Shown: positions 40,519-48,870 of the stretch, piece by piece
How the letters are laid out: each line of letters begins with the position of its first letter
Position numbering within the stretch: the first letter of the stretch is position 1
Virus record (IMG/VR): IMGVR_UViG_3300009068_000031
Span: 1-64,000 of that record
Direction: 5' to 3' (one strand)
DNA length: 64,000 nucleotides
Source: a virus
Notes under the pieces: model-generated
Seen by the model: only the letters and a program-made list of their open reading frames with translations
Databases searched by the model: none
What the model was told of the DNA's origin: nothing
Made by a program: the position numbers and the translations under genes

Positions 40519-41119
40519 TATACAAGACGTTTTATTTTGGATGGATGCTATCAGACAATCTGATGACAGATATCGCACATTGGAAAGTTTCTGGAAAGGT
40601 CAAATCAACAGCAAAGTATGGTTGATTGAACAATTAAAAAAATTACCCAGAGCACACAGCATGGATATTTTGATTTGTGGTGGGTGGTATGGAGTGATGG
40701 CCACACTTTTGTTCAACAGTGATCTGTATGTGAACCAAATAACCAGCATGGATATAGACAGCAAGTGTGAAAACACAGCCAACACCATGAACAAACAGTA
40801 TGAAATGTCTGGCAAATTCCATGCTATTACTCAAGACATGCTCACTTATAAAGATTACAGTCGTTATGACATGATTATTAACACAGTGTGTGAACATTTA
40901 ACGCCAGAACAATACAATGAATGGTTGAAATTAATACCTGAGGACAAAATTATTGTGTGCCAAAGCAATGATTTTGTGATTCCTGAACATGTGAACCCTG
41001 TGAAAGATTTGAATCAGTTTGTGAGCAATAGTAAACTGTATCCTATTGTGGAGCCCAGCGAATTACAAACAGAAAAATACAAAAGATTTATGATTGTAGG
41101 AAAGAAAAATGAAAAATAA
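40505..41119 (+). CDS. Probable SAM-dependent methyltransferase, TTG start
   Basis: A 204-residue protein with a class I methyltransferase pattern. MDILICGGWYGVMATLLF fits motif I, ITSMDIDSKC the acidic strand-2 motif, and YDMIINTVCEHLTPEQYNEW motif IV. The start is not ATG: AGGAG (40494-40498) lies 6 nt before TTG at 40505 (a second TTG is at 40508), and the first ATG is only at 40541. Start and ribosome site lie inside the upstream radical SAM gene, so the two are coupled. The acceptor is unknown; a product of the neighbouring radical SAM enzymes is a natural guess. Confidence 0.65.
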   Translation: MLKINIQDVLFWMDAIRQSDDRYRTLESFWKGQINSKVWLIEQLKKLPRAHSMDILICGGWYGVMATLLFNSDLYVNQITSMDIDSKCENTANTMNKQYEMSGKFHAITQDMLTYKDYSRYDMIINTVCEHLTPEQYNEWLKLIPEDKIIVCQSNDFVIPEHVNPVKDLNQFVSNSKLYPIVEPSELQTEKYKRFMIVGKKNEK

Positions 41120-42377
41120 AAGTTGTACATTTTGTATGCATCCATTCACAGGATTGGCCACCAGAGAAGATGGTGCTATAAAGGTGTGTTGCAGAAGTTT
41201 ACCCATCAGTAATATACAAAATGAAACCATGGAACAGGCATGGAACAATGAAAAGATGAAAGAAGTGCGACGTCAGGTGTTGAATGATGAGCGACCTGAT
41301 GTGTGTGCGCCTTGTTTTGATCTAGAAGATCAAGGAGTGCAGAGTTTGAGACAAAGACACATCAGTGATAATATTCCTGAATCTAGAATCAATCTATATC
41401 CCACGGCTTTGGACAGTTTAAAAGAAGATTATACCATGCCTTTTGAATTGCCCACTATGGAAATCAAAATTAATAACTTGTGCAACTTGAAATGTCGTAT
41501 GTGTAATCCATTGGACAGCACACAATGGAAAGACTGGAACAGTATTGTGGATCATTACAAGAAAGAAAACAATTACTTGGTCAAAGCAGTGGAAGATCTG
41601 GGTTTGACACAGGCTCCGCATGTGGATCTGTTTGAAGATAAACCACATTTTTGGGACAATTTAAAAAAACTTATTCCTCATTTTAAACGTGTGGAATTTG
41701 CTGGTGGCGAACCTCTAATGGATCCCACACATTATAAAATATTGGACCTATTGAGTGAGAATGGATCCAACATTGAGATCAAATATGCCACCAATGGCAC
41801 AGTGTTGGGCATCAAAGGTGGTAGGACTATACAGGAATACTGGCCCAAATTTAAAAGTGTGGCAGTGAATGTGAGTATTGATGGAATCTTTGACACTTAT
41901 GAATATATCCGAGGCAATGGCAAGTTCATGGATGTGGTCAACAACATAAAAATAATAAAACAAATACCCACAGTGAGTAGAATAGTGGGAGCATTCACAG
42001 TGCAAGCCAACAATATCATGCAAATAGACCGTGTGATTGATTACTTTTTAAATGATTTGGGCATTGTGTTTTACAGTCACAGAGTAAACTATCCCCGAGC
42101 ATTGAGTGCTCAAGTGTTGCCAGCAAAATTAAAAAATCAAGTGATAGACAAACTGGAAGCAATGAAACCTCGAATTAAAGATTATGCATTGGTCCAACAG
42201 CATCCAATATTGGAAAAAATTACTCTACAACAAATACAGGACAACATTAATTTTTTAAAAGCCAAAGATCTTAATCAATACTGGATGGATTGTGTGGATT
42301 TTAATCGCCGATTAGACATCACAAGAAATCAAGGACCTTTTGAAAAAATAAATCCGGAGTTTGCTGATTATGTTTAA
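41109..42377 (+). CDS. Radical SAM protein with N-terminal cysteine-rich (SPASM/twitch-like) domain
   Basis: A 422-residue protein. An N-terminal cysteine module (C6, C9, C27, C28, then CAPC at 66-69) precedes the radical SAM core, whose cluster motif is CNLKCRMC (C125, C129, C132); FAGGEPLMDP is the GGE motif. The order is inverted relative to classical SPASM enzymes, where the extra cluster is C-terminal. The minus-strand protein at 44858-46276 has the same architecture. The substrate cannot be told. AGGAAAG lies before the ATG. The last 8 bp overlap the next gene. Confidence 0.85.
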   Translation: MKNKSCTFCMHPFTGLATREDGAIKVCCRSLPISNIQNETMEQAWNNEKMKEVRRQVLNDERPDVCAPCFDLEDQGVQSLRQRHISDNIPESRINLYPTALDSLKEDYTMPFELPTMEIKINNLCNLKCRMCNPLDSTQWKDWNSIVDHYKKENNYLVKAVEDLGLTQAPHVDLFEDKPHFWDNLKKLIPHFKRVEFAGGEPLMDPTHYKILDLLSENGSNIEIKYATNGTVLGIKGGRTIQEYWPKFKSVAVNVSIDGIFDTYEYIRGNGKFMDVVNNIKIIKQIPTVSRIVGAFTVQANNIMQIDRVIDYFLNDLGIVFYSHRVNYPRALSAQVLPAKLKNQVIDKLEAMKPRIKDYALVQQHPILEKITLQQIQDNINFLKAKDLNQYWMDCVDFNRRLDITRNQGPFEKINPEFADYV

Positions 42378-43272
42378 AGTGGAACACTTGTATCCTCATA
42401 TCAGAAACAGTGTCAAAGTGGAATGGAATCTTGGCAAACGATGCAATTTGGATTGCAGCTATTGTCCAGCAGAAATACATGACAATCACAGTGAACACAC
42501 TGATATAGAAATACTGAAACGCACTGTGGACACATTGAGCGTTATACCCAATGTGAGAATCAGTTTGACTGGCGGTGAACCTTGTGTGCATCCACACATA
42601 GAACAGTTGTTACAACATGCCAAAAATAAAATTGGTTGGATCAATGTCACCACCAATGGTACCAGAACTGTGGAATTTTACCAAAATATTTTGGAAAACT
42701 ATATCAATCATATTGTGTTCAGTGTGCATTTGGAATCTGATTGGCTGAAGGTGATAAACACAATTATCAAGGTTTACGCACAGTCTGCCAACAAAAATGT
42801 TCTAGTGCATATGATGATGCTGCCAGGACGTTTAAAAGACGTTAAAGACGCTTGTGAGGCTCTTTTAGATGCGGGCATACGCTATGCTCTGAGACCCATA
42901 CGCTGGACCAAAACACACGATGATTTTGAAGACATGATTCATTACAGTGCGGAAGAGAAAGAATTTTTGGCAGTAAACAATCATACCCCACCAAAAAATA
43001 CTCTCATAGACAACACAGTGGAATGCAATGTGAATGATTTACTGATCAACAAAACCAATCAATTTCTAGGATGGAGTTGTATGGCTGGTGTGGAAAGTCT
43101 TATGATCAATTGGGATGGTGCAGTTCACCGAGCCACTTGTAGAGTGGGTGGCAGTTTGGGCAACATCTATCAAGGCACTTTTGCAAAACCCACAACACCT
43201 ATTGATTGTACTCGCAAATGGTGCACTTGTGCTGCAGACATAAACATAACCAAGTTGAACAATGTTGATTGA
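42370..43272 (+). CDS. Radical SAM protein with C-terminal CxxxxCxC signature
   Basis: A 300-residue protein. The motif CNLDCSYC (C25, C29, C32) and SLTGGEPCVHP define the radical SAM core. Near the C-terminus GWSCMAGVESLMINWDGAV is followed by TCRVGGSLGNI and then CTRKWCTCAAD, the layout shared with the proteins at 38535, 43262 and 47081. Those cysteines probably hold an auxiliary cluster. The ATG at 42370 is chosen because GGAG precedes it; an in-frame TTG at 42361 is less likely. The gene overlaps both neighbours, within a run of five consecutive island genes with radical SAM or methyltransferase motifs. Confidence 0.86.
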   Translation: MFKVEHLYPHIRNSVKVEWNLGKRCNLDCSYCPAEIHDNHSEHTDIEILKRTVDTLSVIPNVRISLTGGEPCVHPHIEQLLQHAKNKIGWINVTTNGTRTVEFYQNILENYINHIVFSVHLESDWLKVINTIIKVYAQSANKNVLVHMMMLPGRLKDVKDACEALLDAGIRYALRPIRWTKTHDDFEDMIHYSAEEKEFLAVNNHTPPKNTLIDNTVECNVNDLLINKTNQFLGWSCMAGVESLMINWDGAVHRATCRVGGSLGNIYQGTFAKPTTPIDCTRKWCTCAADINITKLNNVD

Positions 43273-44242
43273 AAAAATAGATTATAAATTTAAAGAATTT
43301 AACCGTGTGCTGCAGATTGAATGGACATTGGGCAATACTTGCAATTACAATTGTTCATACTGTCTGCCCATACTGCACAACAATAGCTTTCCTTGGATAA
43401 ACCTAGATGAAAGCAAAACATTCATAGACAAACTTCACAATCATTACAGCAACCTAGGTATCACAGATTACATTTGGAAATTTGGTGGGGGTGAACCTAC
43501 ACTATACAAGGATTTTGCCGAGCTGTGTGCCTACATAAATTCCAAACCTAATAATTATATCATACCCATTACCAATGGCAGTAGAAAATTACACTGGTGG
43601 CAGGAGCATGCTAAAAACTTTTTTGCTGTGCATTTCAGCATACACCCAGAATTTGTGGATCCCAATCACATTGTAGCAGTGTGTGATAATCTGATAGAAC
43701 AAAAAATCGACAGCATCTGTCATGTGATGATGAAGCCCAACGATTGGAATAGATGTTTGGAAATAGTAGAAGTGTTAAAAAACAGTCAGCACAAACAATG
43801 GGGCATACAAGCCAAACCTTTGCATCACACTTGGGAATCAGACACTGCAGAAGAAAGAGATTTATATCCTTACACTGCAGAACAAAAACAAATTTTTCAA
43901 ACTCCTATTAGAGCACAAAACAGAATCAGTCCAAGAGTGGATTCCAAATTGAACAGAGACATGTACATGGTCACTGAGGAAGGCATCAAAGATTTTGATC
44001 CTTATTGGGCAGTTACTCATGACATTGTGGACTGGAGTGGGTTCAAATGTGACGCAGGCATCAATAGAATATACATAAATTATGACAAACGCATGTATTT
44101 GGGAGCAGGCTGTAGAGTCGAATTAAATAATTTTGTTGGAAAAAAATACAATGAAGAATTTAAATTTCCCACAAAATCAATCATTTGTAATCAAAGGAGA
44201 TGTGTATGTATCGCGGACGTACAGGTGCCCAAAAGCAGATAG
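43262..44242 (+). CDS. Radical SAM protein with C-terminal CxxxxCxC signature
   Basis: A 326-residue protein with CNYNCSYC (C27, C31, C34) and FGGGEPTLYKDF. The C-terminal signature is the same as in its neighbour: GFKCDAGINRIYINYDKR, then GCRVELNNF, then CNQRRCVCIADVQV. TNGSRKLHWWQEH is close to the matching strand of the protein at 47081 (TNGSRTLRWWEEY), so these two look like recent paralogues on opposite strands. No clear ribosome site precedes the ATG, which overlaps the previous gene's end and may depend on coupling. The substrate is unknown. Confidence 0.86.
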   Translation: MLIEKIDYKFKEFNRVLQIEWTLGNTCNYNCSYCLPILHNNSFPWINLDESKTFIDKLHNHYSNLGITDYIWKFGGGEPTLYKDFAELCAYINSKPNNYIIPITNGSRKLHWWQEHAKNFFAVHFSIHPEFVDPNHIVAVCDNLIEQKIDSICHVMMKPNDWNRCLEIVEVLKNSQHKQWGIQAKPLHHTWESDTAEERDLYPYTAEQKQIFQTPIRAQNRISPRVDSKLNRDMYMVTEEGIKDFDPYWAVTHDIVDWSGFKCDAGINRIYINYDKRMYLGAGCRVELNNFVGKKYNEEFKFPTKSIICNQRRCVCIADVQVPKSR

Positions 44243-44892
44243 GATTTTTTGGAGATAGTTTTTGTTCCTATGCTGAAAAACAAAATTGGATGGGACAATT
44301 AGCAGATCATTTGGACAGCAAAGTTGTTCACAATGGAGTGGGAGGTTCCAGCTATTGGACTACAGTGATAGATTACACAAAAAACTTTGATCAATACAAA
44401 AATTTAGATTACACAGTGTTCTGCTGGACCGAACCTTACAGAATATATCATCACAAAGGAGATTTTACAGGTCCTAAAGCATACAAAAAAGACGATCCTA
44501 GATCTAAAGCAGCACAGATGTACATAGAACATTTGCGTGATTGGAACAAAGAAAGAATGGAATTCACAGCCACAGCATATTGGTTGGATCATGAATATCT
44601 CAGTAAAGTATCTGGAAAAATCATACATCTTTGGAGTTTTGGAGACATACGTATACATGATTGGCCCAAAGCAGAATTAAAAGACATTAAATTTTTACAT
44701 GATTGGAAACATGGAATAGAAATGCGTACACCTTTGTTTTATATCAGTTGTAGAACAGATTCTTTTAGACATAAATTTGAAAATCATTGGTTGAATGATA
44801 TATTTCATTTCACAGTGAATCACATGGGACCGGAAGGTGATGCTGCTGTGTTTAAGGCTATAAAAGATGTGCTAACTCAGGAAAAACTTTAG
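44206..44892 (+). CDS. SGNH/GDSL-type hydrolase-like protein
   Basis: A 228-residue protein. IGFFGDSFCSYAEKQNWMG carries the GDS block I motif with its candidate nucleophile serine. HNGVGGSSYWTTV supplies a block II glycine, and VFCWTEPYRIY fits the third block less well. A C-terminal HMGPEGDAAVFKAI could provide the catalytic His; the classical DxxH is not exact. Such enzymes remove or transfer acyl groups on sugars or lipids, which would suit a glycan-modifying island. The ATG at 44206 lies 6 nt after AAAGGAG; the ATG at 44200 is too close to it. The last 35 bp overlap the convergent gene. Confidence 0.62.
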   Translation: MYRGRTGAQKQIGFFGDSFCSYAEKQNWMGQLADHLDSKVVHNGVGGSSYWTTVIDYTKNFDQYKNLDYTVFCWTEPYRIYHHKGDFTGPKAYKKDDPRSKAAQMYIEHLRDWNKERMEFTATAYWLDHEYLSKVSGKIIHLWSFGDIRIHDWPKAELKDIKFLHDWKHGIEMRTPLFYISCRTDSFRHKFENHWLNDIFHFTVNHMGPEGDAAVFKAIKDVLTQEKL

Positions 44893-46276
44893 CAGCACTC
44901 AATCCTCTGATAGCATCCAATTTGTTCACATATTCTTTAAAGCCTGGCAACAATCTAGAATTATCTTTGGCTTCCATGTGCATCAATACTGCTTCCCAAC
45001 GTCTCCATCCATAAGGATTGGTTTTCCAAAAATCATCGTCCTGTCTATAATTGTGCTTCAGCCAATCTTTAAAGTCCATAAACAGTTCTCTTATTTGTTG
45101 TTTGTCTTCTTTGGGCAATATTTGTATGCTTAAAAAAGTTGGTATGTATAATAAATGCATGTTGACCAATCCTCCACCCATTTGTACCCCACCAGGCACT
45201 GTGCCCACATTTAATTTTTTAAATCCGCTCTGTATTTTCCATTTCATAAAATCAGGTAAGTGTTTGATATTAAAAATTTGTATGGCAGTGGCTAAACTCA
45301 CTTGTATGTTGTCAGGAGTATTGTCCAACATGTGTAAATTCTTTTCCACTGTGGCCCATTGTGTGGGAAAACGTATGTATTCATCACGCTGATGTGTGGC
45401 ATCCATGCTCACAGCAAATTTAACTTTTTTAAATTTACTCCATAACTGGATTAAATCTTCATCCACTAATATACCATTGGAATTATAACGCAACAATATA
45501 CGATCTTGATAACCCTGTCTTATGATTTCCTCTATAAAAGTTTTGTGTTCTTTGATCATTAGTGGTTCACCACCAGCAAAATACACCTGTTTGAGATTGG
45601 GTATTTGACGATACATCTCCTGCCAAAAAGTATCTTTTTCATGCCAGAAGTTGTTGAATTCTTTTCGATCCCATTGTATTTGATCTTTGACTTCTTTGTT
45701 TTGTAATTGTGGCATCAGTTGTTGCCAATCATTCACCCATTTGCTGCTGTCATGTGGAGAACACATCACACATTTGATATTGCAAGTGTGTCCCAAACGC
45801 AGATCCAAATACAATAATTTTTCAGGCACTGTGCCATCTTCTTGGGTTTGACGTATCAGTTCAGGCACATCCACACCATCTCGATGCCACGTGCCAGTTT
45901 CCCATATTCTTTTGCTCACCACACCCACACGTTCTTCATCAAAACACTTGCGACAACTGGCAGGTATCTGACCTTTCAGCATGGTGGTACGCACACTTTT
46001 CATATAATCATTGTTCCAAGCACTCATAGGAGTATCCACTCCAAAGTTGGCAGGTGTGCCATCTTCTTTTTTAATAATACCCACTGTGTGATCTGATCCA
46101 GCACCACTGGCATTGGCTGAACAACACAGCCTCATGTCACCATTGGGTCTGGTGGCAAAATGTATCCAAGGCAATATACAATAGGTGGGTGTGCCTGTGA
46201 CAGATTCTATTTCTCTCTGCCATTTGCCCAGTTGTGAATCTTCAGGATTCATCCAATATTCGTTATGGTCTGACAC
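44858..46276 (-). CDS. Radical SAM protein with N-terminal cysteine-rich (SPASM/twitch-like) domain
   Basis: A 472-residue paralogue of the protein at 41109-42377. The N-terminal module has C33, C51, C52 and CRKC (108-111). The radical SAM motif CNIKCVMC (C165, C169, C172) follows, with FAGGEPLMIKEH as the GGE motif. The C-terminal 150 residues carry no obvious further cluster ligands and end in a helical region (LLPGFKEYVNKLDAIRGL). It is the last gene of the minus-strand trio 48124-44858, and its 3' end overlaps the plus-strand SGNH gene. Its start overlaps the PP-loop gene by 14 bp, implying coupled expression. Confidence 0.85.
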   Translation of the reverse strand: MSDHNEYWMNPEDSQLGKWQREIESVTGTPTYCILPWIHFATRPNGDMRLCCSANASGAGSDHTVGIIKKEDGTPANFGVDTPMSAWNNDYMKSVRTTMLKGQIPASCRKCFDEERVGVVSKRIWETGTWHRDGVDVPELIRQTQEDGTVPEKLLYLDLRLGHTCNIKCVMCSPHDSSKWVNDWQQLMPQLQNKEVKDQIQWDRKEFNNFWHEKDTFWQEMYRQIPNLKQVYFAGGEPLMIKEHKTFIEEIIRQGYQDRILLRYNSNGILVDEDLIQLWSKFKKVKFAVSMDATHQRDEYIRFPTQWATVEKNLHMLDNTPDNIQVSLATAIQIFNIKHLPDFMKWKIQSGFKKLNVGTVPGGVQMGGGLVNMHLLYIPTFLSIQILPKEDKQQIRELFMDFKDWLKHNYRQDDDFWKTNPYGWRRWEAVLMHMEAKDNSRLLPGFKEYVNKLDAIRGLSAAKVFPELAHLL

Positions 46277-47084
46277 TGTCTACTCCCCATTGTCGCTCTT
46301 GACACCAAAAACATTCTCCACACACGGGCACGGGCTGGCCTGGCACATAAGTCCTGTAGTCCAAGTCTCCAAAGATTTTAGGTGATGTGTCGCGGTCACC
46401 TTCACAACTGCGAGTGAGATCAAATAGGTCCATTATGCCTAATTTTTTATATTGGGCAACTATCCAATCTTTCTGCACATAAGTGAAAGGGTGACAAGCA
46501 TAGCCGCCCATGTGTGCTTTGATTAATCTGTCCAGCACTGTGTCAGACAATGTGTCGAGCAACACATCTCTGTCAGTGAGACGATGATCAAATTCTTTAT
46601 CGGGATTCTTGGTCACTCCACAGTACCAAGCATCTAATTTTTTTGTGTGAGCCACATATTCAGCATGTGCTCTCAGTTCTATTTGATTGCCACTCTTTAA
46701 TCTACCATATTCATCCACAATGCTGGGTCCTTTGGATCCCCATTCCAGTTCAGGAGCAATAAAATTTTCGTGTCTTTTGAATTTTATGCTTTTAAATTCA
46801 TCAGTCAACCAGTTATAAACTTCCATACTGTTGTGACGCTGCCAAGGTCTGGTTTTCCAACATCTAACATTGGTAATAATATGCACAGTGATATTCAACT
46901 GATTTTTGTCAATCAAATCACACAGCAGATATGCCATTAGAGCACTGTCAGCACCACCACTCACACTGACGCCAATGTTTTTCCACTGGCTGGCCAAAGG
47001 AAAATACACATCATCAACTAGATGCAATATGTTTTTGAACACACTGGTTTCGTAAATTGTTTTTAATTGCTCTGTGTTACTCAT
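46263..47084 (-). CDS. QueC-like PP-loop (N-type ATP pyrophosphatase) enzyme
   Basis: A 273-residue protein. The PP-loop SGGADS (42-47) in IGVSVSGGADSALMAYLL binds ATP, which is split to AMP and pyrophosphate to activate a carboxylate or carbonyl. Four C-terminal cysteines (C227 in LTRSCEGD, C255, C258 and C261 in CGECFWCQERQWG) match the zinc site of QueC, the 7-cyano-7-deazaguanine synthase. No QueE- or QueD-like gene is evident nearby, so it may use another substrate; the strict QueC assignment is uncertain. It is flanked and overlapped by two radical SAM genes on the same strand, which suggests a three-enzyme pathway. Confidence 0.7.
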   Translation of the reverse strand: MSNTEQLKTIYETSVFKNILHLVDDVYFPLASQWKNIGVSVSGGADSALMAYLLCDLIDKNQLNITVHIITNVRCWKTRPWQRHNSMEVYNWLTDEFKSIKFKRHENFIAPELEWGSKGPSIVDEYGRLKSGNQIELRAHAEYVAHTKKLDAWYCGVTKNPDKEFDHRLTDRDVLLDTLSDTVLDRLIKAHMGGYACHPFTYVQKDWIVAQYKKLGIMDLFDLTRSCEGDRDTSPKIFGDLDYRTYVPGQPVPVCGECFWCQERQWGVDSVRP

Positions 47085-48124
47085 AAAGTTTTTTTATTGC
47101 AGTTGATTTCGGGTTGACAAGTACAGCGTTTTCTTTCACAAATTGTGGGCACAATATCAGGGTAAAAGTTATCAGTAAAATCATGGTTAAATAGATTGAA
47201 TGAACGATTCAAATTATAAAGACGATTACCACAAGAGCCTTTGATTAATCCATGCTTGTCGATCTGTATGGTGTCCACACCCACATTGCACTGCCATCCT
47301 TCAAAATTGTTCATACTGTTCAATGAAAGATAATTTTGTAATACTCTTTTCTTTTTCTTATTGTTAAAATGTAATGTGGGAGTGGAATTAAATTTTTCAA
47401 ACCTTCTTTTTTTCCAGTTGAACAGTTGAAAAAATGATGGATTTCTTTTGTTGCAGTCACTGAGATATTTCTTTTGTTCTTCATTGTAATTCACTGTGCT
47501 GTGATAAATCTCCAACACATTTATGGCCCATTTTTTTCGGCTGGATTTTAACTGCTCCACTATGGCCACACATTTATCCCAAGCATGTGGATCCATCAGC
47601 ACGTTGGCATCCACGCTGACTCCTTTTTTGTACAACAGATCTGCCACAGCAACAATATGTGGCACGTCCACTCTTTCATGATGACAGCTCAGCATCACAA
47701 TGTCATTGTAATGACCATATTCTTCCCACCATCTCAGTGTGCGTGATCCATTGGTGCTCATGCTAATCAAACAGTTGAATTGTTCTTTAAAATATTTGGT
47801 AAATTCTCCAAAATCTTTCCATATGGTGGGTTCACCTCCTATGAGGTGCAGATAGAAATCTTTTTTGCCAATATTTTTTTTGTAGTGTTCAATGAGATGG
47901 GAAAGATTCTTTTTGATCAATTCAAGATCAGGCCAACCATGTGTGCCTTCATTGGATCCTGGAAAACAATACCAGCACTTGTAGTTGCATCTGTTGCTGA
48001 GGAATAATTCTATCCTAAAACTATCTTTTTTTTGGTTGCTCTGTATCCTGATTAACTGTTCAGATGATTGGCCAGCATTGACTGACGATTCATCACTGAA
48101 ATTTGACTGCTCGAAATTGGACAT
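47081..48124 (-). CDS. Radical SAM protein with C-terminal CxxxxCxC signature
   Basis: A 347-residue protein with CNYKCWYC (C46, C50, C53 from the chosen start), LIGGEPTIWKDF, and the C-terminal pattern GWQCNVGVDTIQIDKHG, then CGNR, then CERKRCTCQPEI. It belongs with 38535, 42370 and 43262. The frame is open to 48163, but a late-promoter-like GATAAATA lies at 48139-48146. The predicted transcript start is therefore near 48133, so I choose the ATG at 48124 (MSNFEQ). No ribosome site is visible. The stop overlaps the PP-loop gene by 4 bp. Confidence 0.82.
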   Translation of the reverse strand: MSNFEQSNFSDESSVNAGQSSEQLIRIQSNQKKDSFRIELFLSNRCNYKCWYCFPGSNEGTHGWPDLELIKKNLSHLIEHYKKNIGKKDFYLHLIGGEPTIWKDFGEFTKYFKEQFNCLISMSTNGSRTLRWWEEYGHYNDIVMLSCHHERVDVPHIVAVADLLYKKGVSVDANVLMDPHAWDKCVAIVEQLKSSRKKWAINVLEIYHSTVNYNEEQKKYLSDCNKRNPSFFQLFNWKKRRFEKFNSTPTLHFNNKKKKRVLQNYLSLNSMNNFEGWQCNVGVDTIQIDKHGLIKGSCGNRLYNLNRSFNLFNHDFTDNFYPDIVPTICERKRCTCQPEINCNKKTL

Positions 48125-48137
48125 AGTATGGACAGAG

Positions 48138-48146
48138 TATTTATCG
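48138..48146 (-). promoter_or_regulatory. Late-promoter-like element for the 48124-44858 operon
   Basis: On the minus strand GATAAATAC, one base off the TATAAATA consensus in its first eight positions. The predicted transcript start is near 48133, 9 nt before the ATG at 48124. It lies inside the longest open frame of the radical SAM gene and so argues against the upstream start at 48163. Confidence 0.5.
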
Positions 48147-48186
48147 TAATTAACTGCCCACATAATTTTTCACGATAAGTACAGCT

Positions 48187-48870
48187 ATGCTTGACCAAAT
48201 TAATATCACATGTTCAGCCAAAGAAATTTTTAACAGTTTACCAATTTTGGATTTACCAAAAACTCAATTGAATAAACCTACTGGAGATTTTTTCTATGAT
48301 GCTTGGCAGTTGAAAGATGAATTCAAAAAGCCCGCCATTGTGGATCTGTTTGCTCAACTGGGATCTGTGGGTGAAGCAAGAATAATTGTATTAGAGCCAG
48401 GTGAAAGTTATTGTGCTCATGCTGACATAGATGACCGATACCATTTGACACTGCAAGGTGAACACAGTTATCTGTATGATTTAAAAAATTTAAAAATGTA
48501 CCCCACTGAAGTGGACAACACAGTGTATCTTATGGATGCTGGTCGCATACATTCTGCTGCTAATTTGGGATATAAATCACGCATTCAACTTGTGGTAAGA
48601 AAATTATTAAACAAAGTAGAACTAAAAGATCCGTGTTCGGTCAAAATTATAGTTAATGATCCTCCATACAATCTAAGATATTTGTTTGATCATAGTTTTT
48701 CCATAGTTTTAAATAGATTAAACAAACAAGGATGTATGAATAAATTTAAAAAAATTTCTGAAACTGAAATAAGTTTTAAAATAGAACGCACTCATCTACC
48801 ACAAGTGAACAAACTGGTAGACACTTGTGGATTTAACATAAAGGTTATGTATGATGAAATATTGGAATAA
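48187..48870 (+). CDS. Probable Fe(II)/2-oxoglutarate-dependent oxygenase
   Basis: A 227-residue protein with a jelly-roll oxygenase pattern. ESYCAHADIDDRYHLTLQGE supplies HxD (H78, D80), and VYLMDAGRIHSAANLGYKSR supplies the distal His (H122) and a candidate 2-oxoglutarate-binding Arg (R132). The layout is close to aspartyl/asparaginyl beta-hydroxylase-like enzymes. The C-terminal 75 residues (KIIVNDPPYNLRYLFDHSF and on) form a separate unassigned domain. The gene opens a plus-strand block, divergent from the radical SAM operon. A GATAAGTA element (48174-48181) directly before the ATG would give a leaderless message. Its end overlaps the kinase-like gene. Confidence 0.65.
   Translation: MLDQINITCSAKEIFNSLPILDLPKTQLNKPTGDFFYDAWQLKDEFKKPAIVDLFAQLGSVGEARIIVLEPGESYCAHADIDDRYHLTLQGEHSYLYDLKNLKMYPTEVDNTVYLMDAGRIHSAANLGYKSRIQLVVRKLLNKVELKDPCSVKIIVNDPPYNLRYLFDHSFSIVLNRLNKQGCMNKFKKISETEISFKIERTHLPQVNKLVDTCGFNIKVMYDEILE

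Noticed and set aside
46263-48124. Complete queuosine/archaeosine DNA modification cassette
   Set aside because: Only the QueC-like gene is present. The neighbouring radical SAM proteins have CxxxCxxC and C-terminal cysteines, not the QueE pattern, and no transglycosylase is visible here.
48125-48163. Longer N-terminus for the radical SAM protein at 47081
   Set aside because: A late-promoter-like GATAAATAC lies inside this extension and there is no ribosome site before 48163. The ATG at 48124 is preferred, though not proven.
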